Source of the DNA: 40CM-4-69-5 sp036556905
Lineage (GTDB): Bacteria > Methylomirabilota > Methylomirabilia > Rokubacteriales > CSP1-6
Assembly: GCA_036556905.1 (NCBI GenBank)
Contig: DATBIM010000166.1
Location: forward strand, 6,378-70,377
Direction: 5' to 3'
Length of the DNA: 64,000 nucleotides
Part shown: positions 1 through 10,914 of the stretch, piece by piece
Position numbering within the stretch: position 1 is the stretch's first letter
Layout: each line of letters begins with the position of its first letter
Translations under genes and position numbers: made by a program
Notes under the pieces: generated by a model
What the model was told of the DNA's origin: nothing
Databases searched by the model: none
What the model saw: only the letters and a program-made list of their open reading frames with translations

Positions 1-41
1 TCCTCCAATCCGATTACCGGACGATCCGGCGGGTCCAGTAA
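1..41 (+). CDS. C-terminal end of an upstream gene (partial)
   Basis: An open frame entering from the left edge reads twelve codons (ending DYRTIRRVQ) and stops at TAA 39-41, which shares its last base with the ntrY ATG (TAATG). That overlap is typical of translational coupling and matches the compact style of the window. Too little is present to name the product; in related genomes a DUF4390-type protein can precede ntrY, but that cannot be tested here. Confidence 0.4.
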   Translation, partial: LQSDYRTIRRVQ

Positions 42-2272
42 TGCCCCTGCTCACCGAGCCCAGCCGCCGGCGCCGCAACATCGTGGTCATCAGCGGGCTG
101 CTGGCCTTCCTGACCGTGGCCACCGTGCTGAACTTCGAGATGCGGGTGCCCGAGGTCCCGCTGGCCTCTAACATCGTCGTCTTCGCGCTGTTCAACCTGA
201 ACCTGATCGTCTTCCTGCTGCTGCTGGTGCTCCTGCTCCGCAACCTCGTGAAGCTGTGGTTCGAGCGGAGGCAGAAGCTGCTGGGCTCACGCTTCAAGAC
301 GAAGCTGGTGCTGGCGTTCCTGTCCCTGGCCCTGACCCCGGCGATCCTCATCTTCACGATCGCCTCCAACTTCATCAACAAGTCGATCGAGGGCTGGTTC
401 AAGCCCCAGGTCGAGCGACCCCTGGACCAGGCGCTGGCTGTCGCCCAGGCCTACTATCAGAACCTCCAGTCCGCGGCCCTTCGGCACGGCCAGCACATCG
501 CCCGCGTCATCGAGCGCGACCGGCTCCTCGAGAACACACGGCGCGAGGCGCTGGCCGCCTATCTGGTCGACCAGCAGGAACAGCTCGGCCTCAGCGCCAT
601 CACGGTCTTCTCCGCCGCCGGCCAGGAGCTGGTCCACGTCAATGACCCCGCCCTCGGCGACCTGCCGACCCGCGACATCAATGAGGGGCAGCTGCGCCTG
701 GGATTGGCCGGCCAGCAGGTCACCACCGTGCGCGAGCTGCCCTCCGGCGATCTCATCGAAGCCATCGCCCCCGTGCTGACGGCCCCCGGCCCCGAGCGTC
801 GGGTCCTGGGCACGGTGGTCGTGGGGACCCACGTGACCGAGCGTCTCGAGCAGCGGATTCGAGGCATCGCTCAGGCCTTTCAGGAGTACAAGCAGCTCAA
901 GCTGGTGAAGAACCCCATCAAGGGCATCTACATCCTGCTCTTCATGCTGCTGACCCTGATCGTGGTGTTCTCCTTCGCCTGGTTCGGCCTCTACCTGGCC
1001 CGCGGGATCACCGGGCCCATCGCCGAGCTGGCCGAAGGCACCCGCGAGGTGGCGGCCGGGAACCTCAGCTACAGGGTCCAGGCCCGGGCCGCCGATGAGC
1101 TGGGGGTCCTCGTGGACTCGTTCAACCGCATGACCGAGGACCTGGGCCGCTCCAAGCACCAGCTGGAGGAAGCCTATCTCGACCTCCAGGACAAGCACAC
1201 GGAGCTGGAGGAACGTCGGCGCTACATCGAGACGGTCATGGAGGCGGTCACCACCGGCGTGGTCTCCCTGGATCCCCAGGGCTGCGTCACCACCCTGAAC
1301 CGGGCCGCCGCGGCCATGTTCGGGCTGCAGCGGACGGCCGCCGTGGGGCGGCCGGTGGAGCAGGTGTTCGGGAGCGCCGAGCTGGCTGATGTGGTCGGCC
1401 TCGTGCAGCGGGTGCGCCGGCTGCGGGCGGGCGCGGTCGACCAGGAGCTACACCTGCGCCGCAAGGGAGCCACCGTGTCGCTGCTGGCCTCGGCCACCGC
1501 GCTGCGCGGATCCGACGGCGAGTACGCGGGGGCCGTGCTGGTCTTCGACGACCTCACCGAGCTGCTCAAGGCCCAGCGCCTGGCCGCCTGGCGCGAGGTG
1601 GCCCAGCGCATCGCCCACGAGATCAAGAACCCCCTGACGCCGATCCAGCTCTCGGCTCAACGCCTGCGCCGGCGGCTGAGCCGCAATGCCGGCGAGAACG
1701 AGCTCGTGGCGGAGTGCACCGGGATCATCATTCAGGAGGTGAACGGGCTGCGCCGTCTCGTCGACGAGTTCTCGCGGTTCGCCCGGATGCCCGTGCTCAC
1801 CCCGCGTCCCGGCGACCTGCGTCCGCTGGTGGACGGCGTGGCCAGCCTCTACCGCGAGTCCCACCCGACGCTGCGGCTCAGCACCCGTTATCCCGACGAC
1901 CTGCCCCCGCTCGAGTTCGATCCCGACTACATCAAGCGGGCGGTGCTCAACCTCGTGGACAACGCCGTGGAGGCGGTGGGCGGCGTCGGCGACGTGGAGG
2001 TGGAGATCGTGCACCTGCCCGAGCTGGGCCGAGTCCAGCTCATCGTGAGCGACTCGGGCCCGGGCATCAAGCCCGAGGACAAGGACAAACTCTTCCTGCC
2101 CTACTTCTCGACCAAGACGACCGGGATGGGCCTGGGACTGCCCATCGTCCACGAGATCATCACCGAGCACGGCGGCGCCATCTGGGTGGAGGACAACCTT
2201 CCCCGGGGCAGCCGCTTCGTCATCGAGCTGCCCGTCGCGCGCATCCCCGCGGCAGTCGAGACTCAAGCGTAG
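41..2272 (+). CDS. ntrY: NtrY-like sensor histidine kinase
   Basis: This is a 743-residue membrane histidine kinase that presumably phosphorylates the NtrX-like regulator encoded 15 bases downstream. Three hydrophobic segments lie in about the first 110 residues and a fourth at about 295-325, with an extracytoplasmic sensor region between the third and fourth. A HAMP linker (about 320-375), a PAS domain (about 390-500), and the HisKA motif HEIKNPLTP with phospho-acceptor His526 follow. The ATPase domain shows the N box NLVDNAVEAV, the G1 box DSGPGI and the G2 box GMGLGLP. This order and length are typical of NtrY. NtrY/NtrX systems control nitrogen, redox or envelope genes. The adjacency to ureide and purine catabolic genes makes a nitrogen role attractive, but that is inference. 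Confidence 0.93.
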   Translation: MPLLTEPSRRRRNIVVISGLLAFLTVATVLNFEMRVPEVPLASNIVVFALFNLNLIVFLLLLVLLLRNLVKLWFERRQKLLGSRFKTKLVLAFLSLALTPAILIFTIASNFINKSIEGWFKPQVERPLDQALAVAQAYYQNLQSAALRHGQHIARVIERDRLLENTRREALAAYLVDQQEQLGLSAITVFSAAGQELVHVNDPALGDLPTRDINEGQLRLGLAGQQVTTVRELPSGDLIEAIAPVLTAPGPERRVLGTVVVGTHVTERLEQRIRGIAQAFQEYKQLKLVKNPIKGIYILLFMLLTLIVVFSFAWFGLYLARGITGPIAELAEGTREVAAGNLSYRVQARAADELGVLVDSFNRMTEDLGRSKHQLEEAYLDLQDKHTELEERRRYIETVMEAVTTGVVSLDPQGCVTTLNRAAAAMFGLQRTAAVGRPVEQVFGSAELADVVGLVQRVRRLRAGAVDQELHLRRKGATVSLLASATALRGSDGEYAGAVLVFDDLTELLKAQRLAAWREVAQRIAHEIKNPLTPIQLSAQRLRRRLSRNAGENELVAECTGIIIQEVNGLRRLVDEFSRFARMPVLTPRPGDLRPLVDGVASLYRESHPTLRLSTRYPDDLPPLEFDPDYIKRAVLNLVDNAVEAVGGVGDVEVEIVHLPELGRVQLIVSDSGPGIKPEDKDKLFLPYFSTKTTGMGLGLPIVHEIITEHGGAIWVEDNLPRGSRFVIELPVARIPAAVETQA

Positions 2273-2287
2273 TCCCCCGAGGTGATC

Positions 2288-3649
<1,362 letters not shown>

Positions 3650-3684
3650 CGGCGGCGCCGGGCGCGGCCGCCTCTGTCTAACCC

Positions 3685-5184
3685 ATGCCCGTCTGGAACT
3701 TCGTCTGGCGGAGCGCATACCACGATTCGCTGACGCTCATGCGGCTCACCCACGACATGGAGGCGGTGCCCGGCGTCGAGCGGGCGGCCGCCATGATGGC
3801 AACCCCCCAGAACCGCGCCCTGCTCGCGGATGCCGGTCTCCTGGCCGAAGGGGGCGCGGACACGGCCCCGGCTGACCTCCTCATCGCCGTAGCCGCCGCC
3901 GACGAGGCCGCCGCCCGCGGCGCCGAAGCGGCCGCCCTCGCCGCGCTGCGCCCCCGCCCGGCCGAGTCCCGGCCGGGGCTGCCCGGCGCCACCCGGCGCC
4001 GACCCCGCACGCTGGCCTCGGCGCTTCGCGCGCTCCCCGACGCCAGCCTGGCTCTCATCTCCGTCCCCGGGCTCTATGCGGCCGCCGAGGCCATGAAAGC
4101 GCTGCGAGCGGGGCTCCACGTCATGCTCTTCAGCGACAACGTCCCCGTCGAAGCTGAGATCGAGCTCAAGCGCCTGGCGCTCAGCCGGGGGCTCTTCGTG
4201 ATGGGCCCCGACTGCGGTACCGCCCTCATCGACGGCGTCCCGCTCGGCTTCGCCAACGCCGTGCCCCGCGGCCGGATCGGCATCGCGGCGGCGTCAGGGA
4301 CAGGGCTGCAAGAGGTGAGCACGCTGGTGGCCCGCCACGGCGAAGGCATCTCGCACGGGATCGGGGTGGGTGGGCGCGACCTCAGCGACGCGGTCGGGGG
4401 ACTCATGATGTCACGGGCCCTGGCGCTGCTGGCCGAGGATCCAGCCACCGAGGTGATTTGCGTGATCGGCAAGCCGCCCGGCCCAGCAGTCGCCGCCCGG
4501 CTCACGCGAGAGGTCGAGCGGCTCGGGAAGCCGTGCGTGATGCACTTCGTCGGGTCCGGCTCGGGATCGCTCGAAGAGTGCGCCCGGGCGGCGGTGGCCC
4601 GGGCCAGGAAAAAAGGGGCTCCGGCGACCGAGTTCACGCTGCCGGCCTCCGAGGTCGACCGGTTGGTGGCCGACGCCGGGCGCGGCCTCGGCCCCGCGCC
4701 GCGCTATGTCCGCGGCGTCTATGCCGGCGGCACGCTGGCCTGGGAGGCGCGGGCGATTCTGGCGGCGGCGCTCCCCGACGTGGCACCCGACGTGACCGGC
4801 GGGGCCGGCGCGAACCGCGTGGTCGATCTCGGGGAGGACATGTTCACGGTCGGGCGGCCCCACCCGATGATCGACGGCACCGTCCGTCGCGAGTGGATCG
4901 CTCGCGAGACCGCCGACCCGGGCACGGCCGTGTTGCTCCTCGACGTCATCCTCGGTTACGGCGCTCACCCGGACCCGGCCGGGGAGCTGATCCCCGCTCT
5001 CGAGCGGGCCCGCGAGCAGCGGCGCGGACTGGCCATCGTCGCCAGCGTCGTGGGGACCGAGACCGATCCCCAGGGTCGCGCCGCGCAGGTGGCGAAGCTC
5101 GCCGCGCGCGGTGTGATCGTGATGCCGTCCAACGCTCAGGCGGCTCGGCTGGCGACACGGCTCGCCCGCGCGACGAGCGCCTGA
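3685..5184 (+). CDS. fdrA: FdrA-family protein (oxamate/oxalurate carbamoyltransferase-type component)
   Basis: This 499-residue protein resembles the alpha subunit of succinyl-CoA ligase in the FdrA manner, with the start YHDSLTLMRLTHDMEAVPGV, the conserved FVMGPDCGTALI and the nucleotide-binding-like AASGTGLQEVS. In E. coli, FdrA (AllF) works with YlbE (AllG, DUF1116) and YlbF (AllH) to split oxalurate into oxamate and carbamoyl phosphate; carbamate kinase then makes ATP. Two DUF1116 proteins and a carbamate kinase lie 16-20 kb downstream, supporting a similar function. As I recall, E. coli FdrA is about 555 residues; the missing C-terminal stretch may be the separate small frame that follows. 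Start is ATG 3685, without an obvious Shine-Dalgarno. Confidence 0.85.
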   Translation: MPVWNFVWRSAYHDSLTLMRLTHDMEAVPGVERAAAMMATPQNRALLADAGLLAEGGADTAPADLLIAVAAADEAAARGAEAAALAALRPRPAESRPGLPGATRRRPRTLASALRALPDASLALISVPGLYAAAEAMKALRAGLHVMLFSDNVPVEAEIELKRLALSRGLFVMGPDCGTALIDGVPLGFANAVPRGRIGIAAASGTGLQEVSTLVARHGEGISHGIGVGGRDLSDAVGGLMMSRALALLAEDPATEVICVIGKPPGPAVAARLTREVERLGKPCVMHFVGSGSGSLEECARAAVARARKKGAPATEFTLPASEVDRLVADAGRGLGPAPRYVRGVYAGGTLAWEARAILAAALPDVAPDVTGGAGANRVVDLGEDMFTVGRPHPMIDGTVRREWIARETADPGTAVLLLDVILGYGAHPDPAGELIPALERAREQRRGLAIVASVVGTETDPQGRAAQVAKLAARGVIVMPSNAQAARLATRLARATSA

Positions 5185-5194
5185 GGCGCGACTC

Positions 5195-5389
5195 GTGCGC
5201 GACCTGCTCGCCGGGCCCCCGCGGGTCATCAGCGTCGGCCTCGAGCTGTTCGCCACCACGCTCGTCTCACTCCAGGTGCCCGCGCTCCACGTGGACTGGC
5301 GGCCGCCTGGCGATGGTGACCCACGATTGGCCGGACTGCTGGCGGAGTTGTCGGACGATTATGCCGCCCCCGGCAAACCTGATCATTGA
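5195..5389 (+). CDS. Small FdrA/DUF1116-associated domain encoded alone
   Basis: A 64-residue frame starts with GTG ten bases after fdrA stops; GAGG at 5183-5186 is a plausible ribosome site. Residues 6-38 (LAGPPRVISVGLELF, then VPALHVDWRPPG) align clearly with residues 8-45 of the DUF1116 protein at 22995 (FAGPPRILSLGLPVFA, then VAHLDWRPPA). Here the module stands alone. The shorter DUF1116 protein at 21760 lacks it, and a similar segment seems to me to end E. coli FdrA. It may be a genuine small subunit completing FdrA or the remnant of a truncated DUF1116 gene. Its last dozen residues are unlike the relatives. A perfect palindrome begins one base after its stop. Confidence 0.6.
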   Translation: MRDLLAGPPRVISVGLELFATTLVSLQVPALHVDWRPPGDGDPRLAGLLAELSDDYAAPGKPDH

Positions 5390-5390
5390 G

Positions 5391-5421
5391 CTGGAGGGGG
5401 CACGGGGCGCGCCCCCTCCAG
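5391..5421. repeat. GC-rich palindrome between convergent genes
   Basis: CTGGAGGGGGC at 5391-5401 and GCCCCCTCCAG at 5411-5421 are perfect 11-base inverted arms around a 9-base loop. The palindrome lies between the small FdrA-linked frame and the convergent molybdenum hydroxylase operon, so it could end transcription from both sides. There is no T tract for a classical terminator. Its right arm and following bases (CCAGACC) resemble the palindrome inside pyrF, so it may belong to a dispersed repeat family. Confidence 0.6.
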
Positions 5422-5460
5422 ACCTCCCCGTTCACGCGGCGTGCGACGAGGGTCGCCGTC

Positions 5461-6315
5461 TCAACCCTGCTGAATCGCGTCGAGGAATTGCCCGAGGAGG
5501 TGTCCGGCCACCCGTCGCCGGTACCACGCTGACGAGCGAATGTCGTCGATGGGGGCGATCTCCCCTTCGAGGAGCGCCCGCGTCGCCAGCCGGTCGATCT
5601 CCATCGGACGCCGACCGCTGAGGTAGGCCGCGGTCTGCCGGGCCAGGACGACCGTCGGCGCCACCGCGCCAAGCGCGAGTCGCACCTCGCCGAGCCGGCC
5701 GTCACGGAGCGGCGCCAGGCCAGCCAGACACACCTTGCTGATGGCCTGGGCCTTTCGGGCGCCCACCTTCCGGTAAAAGTGCGTGGCCGGTACCGGCGGG
5801 ACGGCCAGCGCGATCCGGGCGATGAGCTCGTCCCCGGCTCGGGCGGTGCGCTTGTAGCCGAGGTGGAAGTCCGCATAGTCTACCCAGCGCGCACCGCGCA
5901 CGCTCACGAGCTCCAGCCTCGCCCCGTACGCGAGCAGGGCCGGCGACGAGTCGGCGGCCGGCGAAGCGTTGCCGAGATTGCCACCGAGCGTGCCCCGGTT
6001 CTGGATGGCCCAGGCGCCACTCAGACGCGCCGCCTGGACCAGGGCGGGATGACGTTCGGCGACCGCGGGGTGGGTGGCGAGCTCCCGGTACGTGGTCAGC
6101 GCCCCGATCACTGTCTCGTGCGGCGCCGCGCTGATGCCCCGTAGCTCCCCGAGCGGCCAGAGATCCAGCAGGTGCCCCTCGTGAAGCCCGCCAAGCGCGA
6201 GGAGGACCATGAGGTCGGTCCCGCCCGCGATGGGGATCACCGAGGGCTCCGCGGCCATGACCTGCAGCGCGTGGCGCAGGCTCTGCGCCCGCGTCCAGCG
6301 GACGGGCGTGGTCAC
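5461..6315 (-). CDS. FAD-binding subunit of a xanthine-dehydrogenase-family molybdenum hydroxylase
   Basis: This 284-residue protein is the medium (CoxM/XdhB-like) subunit that carries FAD and passes electrons from the iron-sulfur subunit onward. It shows the two FAD loops, IAGGTDLM near residue 30 and TLGGNLGNASPAADSSPALL near residue 110. I chose GTG 6315 because it overlaps the stop of the iron-sulfur gene by four bases (GTGA); the frame is open farther upstream but runs through that gene. It is last in the order large, small, medium. The substrate is not readable from sequence; the FdrA, PuuD and transport neighbours make a purine likely. Confidence 0.9.
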   Translation of the reverse strand: MTTPVRWTRAQSLRHALQVMAAEPSVIPIAGGTDLMVLLALGGLHEGHLLDLWPLGELRGISAAPHETVIGALTTYRELATHPAVAERHPALVQAARLSGAWAIQNRGTLGGNLGNASPAADSSPALLAYGARLELVSVRGARWVDYADFHLGYKRTARAGDELIARIALAVPPVPATHFYRKVGARKAQAISKVCLAGLAPLRDGRLGEVRLALGAVAPTVVLARQTAAYLSGRRPMEIDRLATRALLEGEIAPIDDIRSSAWYRRRVAGHLLGQFLDAIQQG

Positions 6316-6779
6316 CGCGCCCGTCCGGCCGCGCGGTATACGGCTTCGTAGATCGCGGTGTAGCCAGTGCAGCGGCAGATGTTGCCGGCCAGCGCGTTGC
6401 GGATCTCGTCGAGCGTGGGCCGGGGATTGGCGGCCAGCAGGGCATGGGCGACCATGACGATGCCCGGCGTGCAGATCCCGCACTGGGTGCCGCCTTCATC
6501 GAGCAGCGCCTCCTGGACCCGATCGAGCCCCGGGCCAGCCGCCGTGAGACCCTCGATCGTCGTCACGGTGGCGCCATCGAGCTGGCCCATCGGAGCCAGA
6601 CAGCTCACGACGGGCAGGCCGTCGACGAGCACCGTACAAGCGCCGCACTCGCCCTCGCCGCATCCCTCCTTCGTCCCGGCCAGCCCCTGGTGCTCGCGCA
6701 GGAAGTCGAGGAGCCGGGTGAGCGGCGCGACCCGGGCGCGCACCGACCGACCGTTGATCGTGAGATCCAGGCCGATCAT
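6312..6779 (-). CDS. [2Fe-2S] subunit of the molybdenum hydroxylase
   Basis: This 155-residue protein is the small (CoxS/XdhC-like) electron-transfer subunit. An N-terminal ferredoxin-like domain carries the first cluster cysteines in GCGEGECGACTVLVDG and a later Cys in VVSCLAP. A C-terminal helical domain carries the second cluster in TQCGICTPG and ICRCTGY. All eight expected cysteines appear present. It overlaps the large-subunit gene upstream by four bases (ATGA) and the FAD subunit downstream likewise, so the three are made together. Confidence 0.94.
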   Translation of the reverse strand: MIGLDLTINGRSVRARVAPLTRLLDFLREHQGLAGTKEGCGEGECGACTVLVDGLPVVSCLAPMGQLDGATVTTIEGLTAAGPGLDRVQEALLDEGGTQCGICTPGIVMVAHALLAANPRPTLDEIRNALAGNICRCTGYTAIYEAVYRAAGRAR

Positions 6780-8950
6780 GCCGGGAGCGCCTGCAGCACG
6801 CGTTCGGGCAGGGCCGGGATCCGCGCGATCTCCGTGCCGAGCGCCGCGTTGAGGGCGTTCACCACGGCCGGCGCCGAGCCGTCCATGGGCAGCTCACCCA
6901 GACCCTTGGACGAGGAAGCCTCCCCCTCACAGAACACGACGGCGATCGGTGGCGTGTCGGCGCTCGTGGGCACGATGTAGTTGGTCATCCGCCCGTTGGC
7001 CATGCCGCCGTCTTGCCACACGACGTCCTCATAGAGGGCGAAGCCGATGCCCTGGCAGACGCCGCCGTGGACCTGGCCGCGCGCCGTCACCGGATTGACG
7101 ACGCGGCCGACATCCTGCACGGCGACAAAGTCGGTGACCTCAGCCTCCCCCGTGCGGGTGTCGACGGCAACTTCCGCCACGTAGCAGGCCCAGGCATAGG
7201 CCGCGTACGCCTCGCCGGTGAGCGTTCGCTCATCCCATCGCCAGCCGGTGGGAGTGCGGTAGCGAGCCCGGGTGACGAGGGGACCGTGGGCGTGGGTATA
7301 CGCTCGAGCCGCTACCACGAAGTCCGCGGGCGTATGGGGGCGGGGCAGCCCGGCCTGAGCGCGCAGCCGGTCTACCATCTCGTGCGCCGCCTGTGCGAGG
7401 AGGCCGCCGACCACCATCACCGTGCGGGAGGCGACCGTCGGTCCGCTGTTCGGGACCACCGCCGTATCCACGACAGCCACAGTGACCGCCTCGTACGGCA
7501 CACCCAGCGCTTCGCTCACGATCTGGGCGTGTGTGGTGGCCGCGCCCTGGCCGATCTCGACGCTGGAGACCAGGATCTCCACGCGGCCATCGGCGCCCAG
7601 GCGCAGCGCCGCCTCCGAGGCGAGCTTGCTCTCCCCGGCCCCGGTGAAGCCAGCGCCGTGGAAGAAGGTGGCAAGCCCCACGCCGCGCTTCACGGCCGAG
7701 GCCCCGGCGTTGCTCGCGTCGCAGGCCGCCCGGCGGGCTGCGAAGCCGCTGGCGTCGAGCGCTCGATCCAGCACGGCGAGGGGGTCGACGCCCGGCTCCA
7801 CCGGCTGGCCGGTGGCCATGAGGTCGCCGGGCCGGAGCAGGTTGCGCCGGCGGAGCTCCACCGGGTCGAGCCCCAGCGCGCGGGCCACACGGTCGAGGTG
7901 GACCTCGAGGGCAAAGATCGCCTGCGGCGCGCCGAAGCCGCGAAAGGCACCGTGGGGCGGGTAGCTCGTGCGCATCACCCGGCCACGGATTCTCAGGCTC
8001 GGCCAGCGATAGGGGCCCGGGGCGTGGATCACCCCGCGGGAGAGCACGACCGGGCTCAGGGTAAGATAGGCGCCGCCGTCGAGCACGAACTCCGTCTCCA
8101 GGGCCAGCAGCCGGCCGTCCCGGCTGACGCCGACGCGGTGGCGGGTGCGCGAGGGATGCCGCTTCGTCGTCGCCCGCATGTCCTCGCCGCGCTCGTACAC
8201 GAGCTTGACCGGGCGGCGCGCCGTGGCGGCCAGCAGGGCCGCATGGCAAGCGATCATCGAGGGGTATTCCTCCTTGCCGCCGAAGCCACCCCCCGTCGTG
8301 GTCTGGATCACCCGCACCCGGTCCTCAGGCAGCCCGAGCACGGCGGCGACGGCAGGCCGCACATAGTACGGGCACTGGAGCGATCCCCACACCGTGAGGG
8401 CGCCGTCCTCGCCGATCTCGGCCAACATCGCCTGCGGCTCGATGTACAGATGCTCCTGGGCGCCTGTCTCGTACGTCCCGTCCACCACCAGGTCGGCCCG
8501 GGCCAGGCCCGCGGCGAGGTCGCCACGCTCGAGGGTCAGCTCGGAGAGTACGTCGGTGGCGGCGTCCAGGCTCAGCACGGCTGGCGCCGGGGCGACGACG
8601 AGCCGTACGGCGGCCACCGCGCGCGCCAGCACCTGCCGATCGGCGTGAGCCAGCAGCACCACGGGTTCTTCGCGATGCCGGATGTCCCGCGCCACCAGGC
8701 ACGGCTGGTCGTCGGCGACGAGGGGCACGACGTTACGGCCGGGGATGTCGCGCGCAGTCACCACGACGATCTCGTCCCACGGGGGCCCGGGTGCGAAGTC
8801 GATGCGCTCGAGCTGACCGCCGGGGACGTCCGCACGCACGGTGCGACCCCACAGCTGGCCGGGCCGGGTCATATCGTCCAGGTAGACCGCGCGGCCGGTC
8901 ACCTTGTCGAGCCCCTCCTTGCGCCGGAGGGGCGCCCCGATGGTCGTCAT
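6776..8950 (-). CDS. Molybdopterin-binding catalytic subunit of a xanthine-dehydrogenase-family hydroxylase
   Basis: This 724-residue protein is the large subunit that binds the molybdenum cofactor and hydroxylates the substrate. The family motifs are present: TTGGGFGGKEEYP in the first half, AFRGFGAPQ, the glutamine-rich IGQGAATTH, and KGLGELPMDG near the C-terminus, whose Glu corresponds to the catalytic base. CO dehydrogenase would carry an AYXCSFR active-site loop; I do not see one, so a purine or other heterocycle hydroxylase is more likely. The gene is first in its operon, starts with ATG 8950 and has a perfect TATAAT ten bases upstream. It is divergent from the transporter operon. Confidence 0.92.
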   Translation of the reverse strand: MTTIGAPLRRKEGLDKVTGRAVYLDDMTRPGQLWGRTVRADVPGGQLERIDFAPGPPWDEIVVVTARDIPGRNVVPLVADDQPCLVARDIRHREEPVVLLAHADRQVLARAVAAVRLVVAPAPAVLSLDAATDVLSELTLERGDLAAGLARADLVVDGTYETGAQEHLYIEPQAMLAEIGEDGALTVWGSLQCPYYVRPAVAAVLGLPEDRVRVIQTTTGGGFGGKEEYPSMIACHAALLAATARRPVKLVYERGEDMRATTKRHPSRTRHRVGVSRDGRLLALETEFVLDGGAYLTLSPVVLSRGVIHAPGPYRWPSLRIRGRVMRTSYPPHGAFRGFGAPQAIFALEVHLDRVARALGLDPVELRRRNLLRPGDLMATGQPVEPGVDPLAVLDRALDASGFAARRAACDASNAGASAVKRGVGLATFFHGAGFTGAGESKLASEAALRLGADGRVEILVSSVEIGQGAATTHAQIVSEALGVPYEAVTVAVVDTAVVPNSGPTVASRTVMVVGGLLAQAAHEMVDRLRAQAGLPRPHTPADFVVAARAYTHAHGPLVTRARYRTPTGWRWDERTLTGEAYAAYAWACYVAEVAVDTRTGEAEVTDFVAVQDVGRVVNPVTARGQVHGGVCQGIGFALYEDVVWQDGGMANGRMTNYIVPTSADTPPIAVVFCEGEASSSKGLGELPMDGSAPAVVNALNAALGTEIARIPALPERVLQALPA

Positions 8951-8960
8951 GACAGGCGCG

Positions 8961-8966
8961 ATTATA
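8961..8966 (-). promoter_or_regulatory. Likely -10 box of the molybdenum hydroxylase operon
   Basis: Read on the minus strand this is a perfect TATAAT, ending ten bases before the large-subunit ATG at 8950. Transcription would start about four bases before the ATG, giving a nearly leaderless mRNA. No good -35 box stands 16-18 bases upstream, and no Shine-Dalgarno fits between. Confidence 0.55.
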
Positions 8967-9064
8967 GGGGGAGTAGTGGCGGCCAGTAGGGCACGGAACC
9001 AGGTTGACGACGGAGGCCTGGGCCCCTAACGTAGGCGCCGGATCGAGGGGAAGGGAGACCCACC

Positions 9065-10105
9065 ATGACCATGGGCAGCGCGCTACGGCCGTGTCTGTCA
9101 TCCTCCTTCGTGGCCCTGGCTCTGACGCTGGTGATCGGGACCGTGCCCGTCCCCGCCCAGACCCGGGTGAAGTTCGCGCTCGACTGGCAGATCCAGGGAC
9201 CGCAGGCCCCCTTCATCTCGGCCAAGGCCATGGGCGCATTCGCCTCCCAGGGCCTCGAAGTCGCCATCGACCGGGGCAGCGGCTCACAGAAGACCATCGA
9301 GCAGGTGGCGACCGGGACCTACGACATGGGATACGGCGACATCAACTCGATGATCGAGTACAACGTCAAGAACCCGCAGCAACCGCTCATCGCCGTCTAC
9401 ATCGTCCTGAATACGCCACCCTTCTCGCTGCTCTCGCTCAAGCGCTACGGCATCGCCCAGCCTGGCGATCTCAAGGGCGTCAGCATCGGCGCGCCGGCCG
9501 GGGACGCACCCCGTCGGCTCTGGCCGATCTTCGCCAAGAACGCCGGTGTGCCCGTCGACAGCGTGACCTGGACGAACATGGCGCCGCCGCTCCGGGAACC
9601 GGCCCTGGTCAAAGGCGACGTGAAAGCGATCTCCGGCTTCTTCTTCACGGGCTATCTGAACCTCACCGAGAACCTCAAGATTCCCGAGAGCGAGGTCGTG
9701 GCCTTCAAGTACAGCGACTACGGGATCGACCTCTACGGCAACGCCGTCGTCGTCCGTGTCGACTGGCTCAAGAAGAACGAGCCGACGGTGCGCAAGTTTC
9801 TGGCCGCCCTCACCCAGGGGTTCCGGGTATCGCTGAAGGACCCGGAGACCGCCATCGCCCATATCAAGGCGGCCGAGCCGCTGGCCAACGAGGCCACCGA
9901 GCTCAAGCGCCTACGGCTCGCCATCACCGCCAACATGGTCAACGACGAGGTGCGGCGCAACGGCCTGGGGGCCATCGACGCCGCTCGCATGCGGCGGGCG
10001 ATCGAGCAGGTCGTGCAGGCCTTCGCGCTGCCGGCCAAGCCGACGGTCGAGCAGGTCTTCTCCGGCGCCTACCTGCCCCCCGCCGCCGCGCGCCGCCTGG
10101 ACTGA
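9065..10105 (+). CDS. NMT1/THI5-like ABC transporter substrate-binding protein
   Basis: This 346-residue exported protein has a signal peptide (hydrophobic run VALALTLVIGTVPVPAQ, probable cleavage after AQ near residue 29). The mature start, RVKFALDWQIQGPQAPFISA, is typical of NMT1/THI5 periplasmic binding proteins, which capture nitrogen heterocycles, pyrimidine precursors, nitrate or sulfonates. It is the first gene of a transporter set and is followed by an ATPase and permease. ATG 9065 follows GGGAGACC. Linkage to molybdenum hydroxylase and urate hydroxylase genes suggests a purine or ureide ligand; this is inference. Confidence 0.88.
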   Translation: MTMGSALRPCLSSSFVALALTLVIGTVPVPAQTRVKFALDWQIQGPQAPFISAKAMGAFASQGLEVAIDRGSGSQKTIEQVATGTYDMGYGDINSMIEYNVKNPQQPLIAVYIVLNTPPFSLLSLKRYGIAQPGDLKGVSIGAPAGDAPRRLWPIFAKNAGVPVDSVTWTNMAPPLREPALVKGDVKAISGFFFTGYLNLTENLKIPESEVVAFKYSDYGIDLYGNAVVVRVDWLKKNEPTVRKFLAALTQGFRVSLKDPETAIAHIKAAEPLANEATELKRLRLAITANMVNDEVRRNGLGAIDAARMRRAIEQVVQAFALPAKPTVEQVFSGAYLPPAAARRLD

Positions 10106-10131
10106 GGGCCGCGGGCCCGGCGCCCGGCGTG

Positions 10132-10910
<779 letters not shown>

Positions 10911-10914
<4 letters not shown>

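Noticed and set aside
6316..6483. Longer N-terminus for the FAD subunit of the molybdenum hydroxylase
   Set aside because: The extra 56 residues are the out-of-frame reading of the iron-sulfur gene; GTG 6315 with the GTGA overlap is the natural start.
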